DNA of 44,626 bases, taken from Planctomycetota bacterium (GTDB lineage Bacteria; Planctomycetota; SZUA-567). Positions 31,982-39,452 of the stretch are shown here, piece after piece. A program made the translations under genes and the position numbers. The notes below the pieces were generated by a model that saw nothing but the letters and a program-made list of their open reading frames with translations, was not told the origin of the DNA and did not search any database. Where the stretch lies: contig JAISJR010000100.1 in the NCBI GenBank assembly GCA_031261425.1, positions 1 to 44,626 of the forward strand, given 5' to 3'. How positions within the stretch are numbered: position 1 is the stretch's first letter; every line of letters starts with the position of its first letter.

Positions 31982-33012
31982 TTTATTCTCCTTTTTTCCT
32001 TGATTTTGTTTATGACCACCATAACCGCGACGCCAATGACCGCGCCGGCAACCGCGCCGGCAAACTCAGCGACAACACACTTCACGGCAAGAGTGAACCC
32101 AACCAATAACCAGCCGACAACAATACCGCCAATAATGCCGCCAATAATGCCGCCCACAAGCGCGCCGTCTACCATATAGCCGTACGCAACGCTATTTTCG
32201 GTGTTTTTATCGTTATTATCGCTCATTGTCAACAAACCTAGCAACCGCAACCCGGCAACAATAACTTCACCAATGACACCAATGACCGCACCAACAAAGC
32301 CGCCGGTAATAATCATGCCCACAATGCCGCCCGCAATGAAGCCAATACACGCGCCAACATTGCCGACCGTGAACCCAACAATAACCACGCCCACAATGCC
32401 GCCCACAATCGCGCCTATCCAACCATCGCGTTTATGACGCAAATGTTTAACTACGTCTTTTAAGTGTTCCATTCGCTCGTGAGAAAAATTGCCGACCACT
32501 TGAACCATCAATTTGTTCATATAGTCGTCGTTCCACGCTGATTTATCGTCGTTAAACTTACTCCCGTCGTGAATATCGTATAATCCATTCACGCTTTCGG
32601 CGAGACGGTTCATTTCATCAAACTCGGCGAATGTCGGGTCAAACCGCAAACTGTCTCTCATCATAAGGCGTATTTCGCAAACATCATTCGCCGCAATTGC
32701 CTTTCTGCAACGCCAATGTCTAACGATGTTTTTTAAGTGTTCCATTCGCTCGTGAGAAAAGTTGCCGACCACTTGAACCATCAATTTGTTCATATAGTCG
32801 TCGTTCCACGCTGATTTATCGTCGTTAAACTTGCGCCCGTCGTGCGCGTCGTATAATCCGTTCACGCTTTCGGCGAGACGGTTCATTTCATCAAACTCGG
32901 CGAACGTCGGGTCAAACCGCAAACTGTCTCTCATCATAAGGCGTATTTCGTGAACATCGTTCGCCGAAATTAATTTTTTGAAAGAATCGATTTTGAAAGA
33001 AGCGATAGACAA
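31978..33012 (-). CDS. Double-module protein with glycine-zipper membrane segments
   Basis: A 344-residue protein that I do not recognise by name. It begins at TTG 33012, supported by GGGAGGG eight bases upstream and by alignment with the paralogue at 33721. Residues about 5-97 and 101-195 are two near-identical copies of a charged helical module (NDVxEIRLMMRDSLRFDPTF, GLYDxHDG, DDKSAWNDDYMNKLMVQVVG, NFSHERMEHLK). The rest is hydrophobic and glycine-rich (GAIVGGIVGVVIVGFTVG, GGIIGGIIGGIVVGWLLVG), giving several membrane or pore-like glycine-zipper segments, with a basic end. Membrane association is predicted. Its stop overlaps the ATPase start. Confidence 0.72.
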   Translation of the reverse strand: MSIASFKIDSFKKLISANDVHEIRLMMRDSLRFDPTFAEFDEMNRLAESVNGLYDAHDGRKFNDDKSAWNDDYMNKLMVQVVGNFSHERMEHLKNIVRHWRCRKAIAANDVCEIRLMMRDSLRFDPTFAEFDEMNRLAESVNGLYDIHDGSKFNDDKSAWNDDYMNKLMVQVVGNFSHERMEHLKDVVKHLRHKRDGWIGAIVGGIVGVVIVGFTVGNVGACIGFIAGGIVGMIITGGFVGAVIGVIGEVIVAGLRLLGLLTMSDNNDKNTENSVAYGYMVDGALVGGIIGGIIGGIVVGWLLVGFTLAVKCVVAEFAGAVAGAVIGVAVMVVINKIKEKRRIK

Positions 33013-33070
33013 TTTTATGTCCCTCCCTAAATTCCAAGTATGGGTTCGACTTGGCTTTTTTGCGGGTCAA
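33013..33070. repeat. Duplicated leader: copy of dynamin-gene 3' end and ribosome site
   Basis: The stretch upstream of the TTG start (about 33013-33052) repeats, with few changes, the sequence at 33722-33770. That sequence contains the ribosome site of the first module gene, the stop codon and the last codons of the dynamin-like GTPase. It marks a tandem duplication that created the second module gene. Confidence 0.7.
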
Positions 33071-33091
33071 ACTGCGGCGCGTTACCGGACT

Positions 33092-33721
33092 CTACCGGTT
33101 ACTCGCGCCTTCTCTCTTTGTGTTCGCCATAACCGCGCCACCAATGACCACACCGGCAACCGCGCCAACCGCGCCGCCGACAACGACGCCAATCACTACG
33201 GCGCCAATCACTACGGCGCCAACTGTCACGGCATTACCGACCCCGCCGGCAATAGCGCCGCCAACTATACCGCCAACGACCGCTCCGATCGCAATTTTGG
33301 CTCCGCGATATGAGCCGTTTGCTTGGTCGCGGCGTTTCTGCTCTTGATAATTATTGTTAGTTTTACGTTCATCGCCGCTCCCTTTTGTTGATTCGTAATT
33401 ATTGGCGCTTGGCCGACGAGCGGTAACCGGACGCAACTGTTTAACTACGTCTTTTAAGTGTTCCATTCGCTCGCGAGAAAAATTGCCGACCACTTGAACC
33501 ATCAATTTGTTCATATAGTCGTCATTCCACGCGGATTTATCGTCGATAAATTCGCGCCCATCGTGAACGTCGTATAATCCGTTCACGCTTCCGGCGAGGT
33601 TGTCCATTTCATTAAACTCGACGAACGTCGGGTCAACCAGTAAACTGTCTTTCATCATAATGCGTATTCCGCGAACATCATTCGCCGCAACCGCATTTTT
33701 GAAAGAATTGGTAATCGCCAT
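33092..33721 (-). CDS. Single-module protein with glycine-zipper membrane segments
   Basis: A 209-residue paralogue of the neighbour at 33012. Residues about 5-98 are one copy of the shared module (NDVRGIRIMMKDSLLVDPTF, GLYDVHDGREF, DKSAWNDDYMNKLMVQVVG, NFSRERMEHLKDVVKQL). A polar linker rich in Asn, Gln and Lys follows, then a long glycine-zipper region (IGAVVGGIVGGAIAGGVG, VVIGAVVIGVVVGGAVGAV) and a short basic tail. Such Gly-x3-Gly helices often self-associate in membranes. The gene starts 12 nt after the GTPase stop, with GGGAGGG in front of ATG 33721. No known family name comes to mind. Confidence 0.72.
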   Translation of the reverse strand: MAITNSFKNAVAANDVRGIRIMMKDSLLVDPTFVEFNEMDNLAGSVNGLYDVHDGREFIDDKSAWNDDYMNKLMVQVVGNFSRERMEHLKDVVKQLRPVTARRPSANNYESTKGSGDERKTNNNYQEQKRRDQANGSYRGAKIAIGAVVGGIVGGAIAGGVGNAVTVGAVVIGAVVIGVVVGGAVGAVAGVVIGGAVMANTKREGASNR

Positions 33722-33733
33722 TTTCTGCCCTCC

Positions 33734-36040
33734 CTAAATTTCAAGTATGGATTCGACTTGCTTTTTTATCTCCTCAAGCCATTTTAACTTGCTTTCCGAC
33801 GCTTTAACCCGTTCTTCCGCCTTTTTCTCATCTGTCGCAAAACTCTCAAGTTCAGCCAGTTTTGCTTTAAGAACTTCATCAAGGAGTTTGAATTTCTCCT
33901 TGAAATACTCGGCAATACGCTTTGATTGTTTCAAGGTGTATTGGCAAGCGGCATCACCGTTATCATACAGATTTTTCGTTATCGGTCGTAAGAACGCTTG
34001 CGCCAATTCATCCCCGGAAACATACTTGGCGTTCTTATATTTATCGCGATAGTAGCCCTGCTCATCCCACCAAGTCCAAGGTTTATACCATGCTTTGTCG
34101 GGGTTTCCAATCAACTCGGTGCCGTCCTTGACCTTCTTTTCTTTAATGAATGGTTCGGTTGAAAAATCGCCGGCGGCAACGCTTCCGCCCATCAGTTTCA
34201 GTGGGTCGATAGTAACCCCGGAAATGTTTTTAAGGTCTATATCTTCCGTCAAAGAAGCGAGTTTCTTTTTATAGTTCTCAAACAAAGCGGCGCTTGTTTT
34301 TACCAAATTGTCTCGAATAAGCGCGTCGAGTTCCACTTCAAAATCCGGCGCCAACTGTTGGACAAATTTTGACAAAGCATTTACTTCATCGTTGACATCA
34401 TTCGCGTCGATTTCTTTACCGCGCAATTCATCTATGCGTTGCGTAATGCGTTTTTGGAATTTTTCCTCAATCTTTTCTACCACTTTCTTCGAATCGTCGT
34501 TGACTTTTGCCACCGCCTCGTTAACCGCCTTCTCGAATTTCATAGCGTCTTGCGCATCATCAATTTTTTGGCGAATATCGTTAATTTGCTTAACGATTCG
34601 CTTACTCTCCTCGCGATTTTTGGCAAGTTCGCGCTTAGTTTCCTCAAAACAGCCGGCTGCGTCCAATTCGTGCGTGAACGTTTCAACGATATTCTTTATC
34701 TTCGCGGTTTTGGCGTATTTTTGTATATACTGACGGATTGCCGCCTCAATCGAAACTATGCCCGTGTGGATAAGCGCTTCGTCGGGATTCTCGTTAGCCG
34801 CTCCTTGCCAGCCCGACTTCGTGTTTTCGAGTTGCCCCTTTATTTCTCCGAGAATGCTCGGAGGAAGCGGGGCAAAGGATTCAAAATGCAGAGATGCATT
34901 TCGATTAAGTTTTTTTACTTTTGTTTTTGTTTCGTCTTTTGTATCATCATCAACTTCCGCTCCGCTTGCGAGTAACCTAATGTTAAGCGCCGGCAAGGCA
35001 GACGCCGGAAAAAGGTTCGGATTGGCAACCCCGTGGGTTTGCAGATACGAACGAACCCGCGTCAACGTGTCATCGGTGTTCCCGTCATCTTCTTTGCGGT
35101 CGTCAAGTTTATTCACGACGAAGATAAACCGGTCTTTTGACTGCTTGCCGCCCACCGCCATACTGTCCGCGACCCGCTTCAACAAGGCATTATCATCGTC
35201 AGTGCCAAATTCCCCGGTCATTATATACAGAACAAGGGCTTTTGATGATTTGCTCAGCAGTTCGCTTTGAACTTTCCGGTGCCTTTCGTCGCGCGCATTG
35301 TTCGGACCGGGAGTGTCGATAAGAACGAGTGAAACATCTTCCGCCGAGACAAAAGGGATATTGCCGGAAACTTTAATCTCCGAAACCTTTTCGTCGGAGT
35401 TTAGACGCACCATAGTCGGATACGTCAAATCCGCGTGCGTTTCGGGGATATTCCCATCTTTGTCGTGAACCTCTGCCTTAAACGCAATCTTATCGCAGGA
35501 AATATCTTTGATGCGGGTGATAATCGCCGTGCACGCCTCTTGTTTTGACGGCATTAACTTTGTGCCAAGCATCGCGTTAATCAGCGTTGATTTCCCCGCG
35601 CTCATAGTGGCGACAACGCAAACCTCGAAATCTTTACTTTGGGCGTGTTGAAACGCGCTAATTATCGCATCATTTTTTAATTCCTCAAACGGTCCTTGTT
35701 GGATTTCTTGGAAAACATCTTTGATAAGTTTTTCTTTGTCCGCAGTTTCCTTCGCCGGTTGGCGTTCGAGTTTAGCGGTAAAACCGCCGCGCTTTTGCGC
35801 TTCGGTCAACACACTCTTTAAATCCTCGCAATCAAGTAAAGTCCCGTGGAAAGTTATCCCAAACTCGGTGTCGTTATACTCGTCAACCAGAATTTGCGGC
35901 AGTTCTTCCACCCATTCCTGCAAATGCGAACCGTCGGCGCTCTTTTCGCCGAGTTTGCTATTTTCCGCTAAATTTTTCCCGTCAACCCTGATTTCTGTCG
36001 TTAATTTATAGGGGTTGTACTTAATAAAAACCTTTTTCAT
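33734..36040 (-). CDS. Dynamin-like GTPase (768 residues)
   Basis: The start ATG 36040 has GGAGG eight bases upstream and lies 1 nt after the previous stop. An N-terminal ~90-residue domain (VFIKYNPYKLTTEIRVDGKNL, LQEWVEELPQILVDEYND, GITFHGTLLDCEDL) precedes the GTPase. Its motifs are G1 ATMSAGKST at 144-152, G2 Thr171, G3 DTPG at 242-245 and G4 NKLD at 310-313. SAGKST is characteristic of bacterial dynamin-like proteins. Residues about 440-600 are long helices, followed by a region with WYKPWTWWDEQGYY that could be a membrane-contact paddle, and another helix bundle to the end. It would remodel or sense membranes upon GTP hydrolysis. Confidence 0.88.
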   Translation of the reverse strand: MKKVFIKYNPYKLTTEIRVDGKNLAENSKLGEKSADGSHLQEWVEELPQILVDEYNDTEFGITFHGTLLDCEDLKSVLTEAQKRGGFTAKLERQPAKETADKEKLIKDVFQEIQQGPFEELKNDAIISAFQHAQSKDFEVCVVATMSAGKSTLINAMLGTKLMPSKQEACTAIITRIKDISCDKIAFKAEVHDKDGNIPETHADLTYPTMVRLNSDEKVSEIKVSGNIPFVSAEDVSLVLIDTPGPNNARDERHRKVQSELLSKSSKALVLYIMTGEFGTDDDNALLKRVADSMAVGGKQSKDRFIFVVNKLDDRKEDDGNTDDTLTRVRSYLQTHGVANPNLFPASALPALNIRLLASGAEVDDDTKDETKTKVKKLNRNASLHFESFAPLPPSILGEIKGQLENTKSGWQGAANENPDEALIHTGIVSIEAAIRQYIQKYAKTAKIKNIVETFTHELDAAGCFEETKRELAKNREESKRIVKQINDIRQKIDDAQDAMKFEKAVNEAVAKVNDDSKKVVEKIEEKFQKRITQRIDELRGKEIDANDVNDEVNALSKFVQQLAPDFEVELDALIRDNLVKTSAALFENYKKKLASLTEDIDLKNISGVTIDPLKLMGGSVAAGDFSTEPFIKEKKVKDGTELIGNPDKAWYKPWTWWDEQGYYRDKYKNAKYVSGDELAQAFLRPITKNLYDNGDAACQYTLKQSKRIAEYFKEKFKLLDEVLKAKLAELESFATDEKKAEERVKASESKLKWLEEIKKQVESILEI

Positions 36041-36041
36041 T

Positions 36042-37373
36042 TTAGATTCCTCCGAAAAGTATGTTTTCTAAACCATAAAGTCCACATTTACTACCCAGAG
36101 CGTTTTGGTCCGCCCCGTTATGCGTCGGCAAATTTTCTCGGCGCGCCTCGGCATAGTAGCGCGAAAGGTCGTATGCCGGTTGGCTGAATTTTTTGACGTA
36201 TAAATCGTAATCATCCTGCTCGTCCTCGGTTAGCCCGTCATTGTGCAGTTTCCTTTTGATAAGCAATGCGACATAAGCGGATAACGGGCAAATCACCGGA
36301 TTCTCGTATCCCATTTTGTGCAGGTCATCGCGAACGCGCTCGATGCTTTCCTTGATAGAATCTTCACCTTGCTTGAAGCCGTCAAGTTTATTCAGCACAA
36401 ATACGACTTTTTCTTTCGGCACTTTTTGGGCAATATATTGCAAATGCGCAAACTCATCATCCGTTCCGAGTTTAGTGGCGTCCAGCACATATATTAACCG
36501 GTCATAATTTTCATCCGCCAATGCTTCGCGGGTTATTTTGCGATGGTTGGGGTTCAATGCCGAGTTCACGCCCGGCGTGTCAATAATACAAACGCGGCTT
36601 TGCGGCGGCACCAACGCCCTAACGTGAGAAGCGATGCAAGTGACCTCGCTCCCCCGTTTTATCTTCTTAATCTCATCGTCATTCACGTTACCATTATTGA
36701 AAGACGCGCGTAAATAAACGGCGTCATCCTCAAACGGTTTGTTGTGTAGGTAACATAAATTTCCGGTGCAAATTTCTTGTGATGTCCGGGTCAAATTCTT
36801 ACCGATGATAGCGTTTATCAGCGTCGATTTGCCGGCGCTCACCGTTGCCGTTACGAGAATACGTTTTTCCGGCAGATTGATGAAATCGGCGTTCCGGCGC
36901 CAGCAGTCGATTAAATACCGCGCTGATTTAAATGAGTCGCGCTTCATATCGGCACGGTTGAACAGCGCCTCAATAAATCGCGAAACGCCCTTGCGATGAC
37001 GCGTTCTAATCATTGGATAGATGTAATCAATCACTGCTTTTACTTGCGAGGCGTTATTGAATGCCAAAAGAAAAAGAATATCGCCAAGCAGACAATAACG
37101 GAAAGTACAGAAACATAATTTACTCCATCGGAAGCGATTGGCGGTCAGGCGCCGAACCGCCGCAAGTAAATCTTTATAGTTATGAAGCGACGTTACCTCT
37201 TCTACGGCAAATTTAGCGCCATATCTGGCTACGGCAAATTCCGCCCACTTGTCGCCCGGCGCGTGTTGGGCAACCAAAGTTCGCAAAAGGTCATAATATT
37301 CGGTTTTGACTGCCTGCGGAGCGTGAAGCAACGGGTGTTCCGCGAGTGGCAGAGACATACAAATTTTACACAT
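36042..37373 (-). CDS. Dynamin-like GTPase (443 residues), first gene of operon
   Basis: The start ATG 37373 has GAGG at suitable spacing; a second ATG five codons later is possible. Residues 1-165 are helical with no known family. The GTPase domain has G1 TATVSAGKST at 175-184, a Thr at 203 for G2, G3 DTPG at 265-268 and G4 NKLD at 328-331. Both GTPases share GTDD after G3. Unlike its partner, it ends soon after the GTPase domain and lacks a long stalk, so it may work as a heteromer with the 768-residue protein, as paired bacterial dynamins do. The Cys-x2-Cys at the N-terminus is single, so zinc binding is unlikely. Confidence 0.85.
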   Translation of the reverse strand: MCKICMSLPLAEHPLLHAPQAVKTEYYDLLRTLVAQHAPGDKWAEFAVARYGAKFAVEEVTSLHNYKDLLAAVRRLTANRFRWSKLCFCTFRYCLLGDILFLLAFNNASQVKAVIDYIYPMIRTRHRKGVSRFIEALFNRADMKRDSFKSARYLIDCWRRNADFINLPEKRILVTATVSAGKSTLINAIIGKNLTRTSQEICTGNLCYLHNKPFEDDAVYLRASFNNGNVNDDEIKKIKRGSEVTCIASHVRALVPPQSRVCIIDTPGVNSALNPNHRKITREALADENYDRLIYVLDATKLGTDDEFAHLQYIAQKVPKEKVVFVLNKLDGFKQGEDSIKESIERVRDDLHKMGYENPVICPLSAYVALLIKRKLHNDGLTEDEQDDYDLYVKKFSQPAYDLSRYYAEARRENLPTHNGADQNALGSKCGLYGLENILFGGI

Positions 37374-37570
37374 TCCCGCCTCGCAACGGGAACATTGGGC
37401 AACGGCAAATTGTCCGGGATGTTCGCTTACACTCCAACATTTTTATTCCTTTCGCAACTATTACCCTATGTGTTTTGATAAAAATGCGCTGAATTATTAA
37501 TGCGGCGGCGTCTTAATCATTAACGTCTGTCGCATTGATTCGATAAAACTGTTTGAGACAAAATACGCGG

Positions 37571-37612
37571 CGACAAAAAAGGCGCGAAAAGGAAAACGAT
37601 TCCTTCTTCGCG
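37571..37612 (-). terminator. Intrinsic terminator (minus strand)
   Basis: On the minus strand, GGCGCGAAGAAGGAA pairs with TTCCTTTTCGCGCC across a small loop with a one-base bulge, followed by TTTTTT. It is positioned to stop transcripts coming from the STN-domain gene at 37990 or from an unseen RNA in between. Confidence 0.75.
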
Positions 37613-37841
37613 CCGTCGGGCGATTAAATAGTTCGAGGTAAGAAAACGAATCGACCGCGCCCCATAACGCGAACGCCCGAATGCGGCGCCGGAAAAAATC
37701 CGCCGCGCGGTGAAATGAAAAGAAATTGGCTGATAAAGGCGAACGCCGACCGGCAAGCGAAGCCGGCGATGCGCGGAGATGCTTACCGCGACAACCGGAT
37801 GGCAATCGTTCGTTTCGTTGTCGCAACGACACCGTTCGCAC

Positions 37842-37853
37842 GGGGGGGGGGGG
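37842..37853. repeat. G12 homopolymer in apparently non-coding DNA
   Basis: Twelve consecutive G, the third G/C tract of 12 or more in the window. It sits between the STN-domain gene and the minus-strand terminator. Changing its length by one base opens longer minus-strand frames, but these look unlike real proteins. Confidence 0.85.
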
Positions 37854-37989
37854 ATTCGATTCGCAAACGTAACCTGTTCATAATTGTCCGCGCTATGCTC
37901 GACGACAAAAAAGTAAACCGCTCAAGGCAACGTCCGCGTTTGTAGCGATAGGGGCAGAAATTGTCAAGGGCATAGTAGGTGAACACGCC

Positions 37990-39132
37990 CTAATTTTTAA
38001 TTCGCCCTTTTCCGAGCGCGTTGCGGACGGCTTGTTGCGCGGGGGGCGGCGCGACGACGATGAGATTGCCGCTCGGCGCGTGGTAAAAAATGCTCGCCAG
38101 CGGGTCGCGCCAAATGTCCGGCGTAACGTTTTGCCGCGCCCAGTCCGCGAATTTTTCGCCGTCGAACCCGCGCGCGACGCCGTAACATTTCACCTCGACA
38201 TCGTCCACCCACAACTGCCGCCGCGACGGGAACCGTTGCCACTGCCGTTTTTCGCGGCTCAACCACACGCCGTTCGGCGCCGACATTTCGACGCTTCGCA
38301 AACCGATTTGTTTTGCCACCGCCACCAACGCGACCTGCACGTTGACTTCGCCGAGTTCCATCGTTACGAGCGGCGGCTCGCCGACGGCGTCGAAACCGAT
38401 ATTCAGTCCGCATTGCGTCCGCAAATCCGCCAACACTTCGCGCAACGGTCGTTGCCGGTAATTCACCACGACTTTCGTCGCGTTTAATTTGTCGATGAGC
38501 GCTTGCTCGGCGGGCGCGGGCGTCGTCGCGACCGCCACCGGCGCCGCGCCGGACGTTTCGAGCGCCGTCAGCGCCGCCATAAACAGCGGTTTTAATTCGG
38601 CGGGAACTTGCGCGTTTAATTTGATTTGTCCGTCGGCGTGCTCTTCAAGGCGATAGCGATACAGCGGCTCGAACAGCGCGACGATTTTCATCAATTCGTC
38701 GATGTTGCGGGCGAAGCGCGTCAATTTTTCGGCGCGGTCGCTGGGACGGTCGCTACCGACCAACGTTTCGACGTTGCGAATAATCACGCCGTAGCGCCGG
38801 TCTTTCAGCCACTCGTAACCGGTGGTCAAATAAACGCCGCCCGCGGTCAAACGATAATGACAACCGGCGGCGCGCGCCAACCATTCGAGCGCCTGTTCCG
38901 CCGGCAAATTTAGGGCGGAGAGAAAAACTTTCGGCGGCGGCGCGGCGGTGCTGACGACGGCGGACACGAGCGGCGTAACGCCGGTTTGTTGACCGAACTG
39001 ACTGACCGCCTCGTTGACGCCGCCGCCCCAAACGGAAAAAGTTACCGTCTTCGTCGCGGGCAAAACGGGCGTCTCCGCCGCGAACGCGGCGGCGGCGAGC
39101 CAGCCGGAGAAAATGAGAAGACAAAGTTTCAT
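37990..39132 (-). CDS. Secreted protein with two STN/secretin N-domain-like repeats
   Basis: The start chosen is ATG 39132 (AGGA upstream). The 380-residue product then begins with a clean signal peptide (MKLCLLIFSGWLAAAAFAA). Two similar stretches follow: about 30-110 (AVSQFGQQTGVTPLVS, FLSALNLPAEQALEWLARAAGCHYRL) and about 220-300 (VVVNYRQRPLREVLADLRTQCGLNIGF, NVQVALVAVAKQIGLRSV). Both have the beta-alpha-beta pattern of the short N-terminal domains of secretins and TonB receptors. No secretin channel domain or plug is present. It is likely periplasmic and may assist a secretion or pilus system. The assignment rests on pattern, with no named orthologue. Confidence 0.6.
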   Translation of the reverse strand: MKLCLLIFSGWLAAAAFAAETPVLPATKTVTFSVWGGGVNEAVSQFGQQTGVTPLVSAVVSTAAPPPKVFLSALNLPAEQALEWLARAAGCHYRLTAGGVYLTTGYEWLKDRRYGVIIRNVETLVGSDRPSDRAEKLTRFARNIDELMKIVALFEPLYRYRLEEHADGQIKLNAQVPAELKPLFMAALTALETSGAAPVAVATTPAPAEQALIDKLNATKVVVNYRQRPLREVLADLRTQCGLNIGFDAVGEPPLVTMELGEVNVQVALVAVAKQIGLRSVEMSAPNGVWLSREKRQWQRFPSRRQLWVDDVEVKCYGVARGFDGEKFADWARQNVTPDIWRDPLASIFYHAPSGNLIVVAPPPAQQAVRNALGKGRIKN

Positions 39133-39350
39133 TGGCGGAATCCTGTTAAAATTCCCCTCTATGGAGGGGTGGCAGGCGAAATGCTCTATCTCGCCTGACG
39201 GGGTGGTTGTTTGCGTTGCCCCAAATTCCGTTGCGTGATTCCGAGGTATAACGACCACCACCCCGTCATCGCGACCTAGAACCGTCGCGATGCCAGCGGA
39301 TAGTCCGCCCCAGCCCCTCCGTAGAGGGGAATTAAGCGGATATTATCGAC
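39133..39350. repeat. Composite palindromic element (AATTCCCCTC ends)
   Basis: From about 39149, AATTCCCCTCTATGGAGGGG mirrors CCCCTCCGTAGAGGGGAATT ending near 39335. Inside, GGCAGGCGA/TCGCCTGAC and GACGGGGTGGT/ACCACCCCGTC pair, and a further hairpin ATCGCGAC/GTCGCGAT follows. There is no coding capacity. Related pieces occur at 64-76 and 21857-21905. Confidence 0.7.
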
Positions 39351-39452
39351 ATCGCTCCGCGCCGTAATTCGTAATTGCTCTTCGACCTGTCTATTTTTAA
39401 TTTCGCGCCGCTCCAATACAATGGCGTTTTTATTTCTCTACGGCGCAATCTT

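Larger units (their letters stand above)
37374..37989. other. Intergenic region with G12 tract, no convincing gene
   Basis: It holds the presumed promoter region of the dynamin operon (37374-37490), a terminator hairpin, and a G12 tract. Several short frames cross it on both strands, but none has a ribosome site plus conserved sequence, and the minus-strand frames run past the terminator. I could not assign a product. Confidence 0.55.

Noticed and set aside
37497-37986. Minus-strand frames that join across the G12 tract into a longer protein
   Set aside because: The joined frames run past a strong terminator at 37571-37612, and the composition is unlike real proteins here, despite a short Cys-rich stretch.
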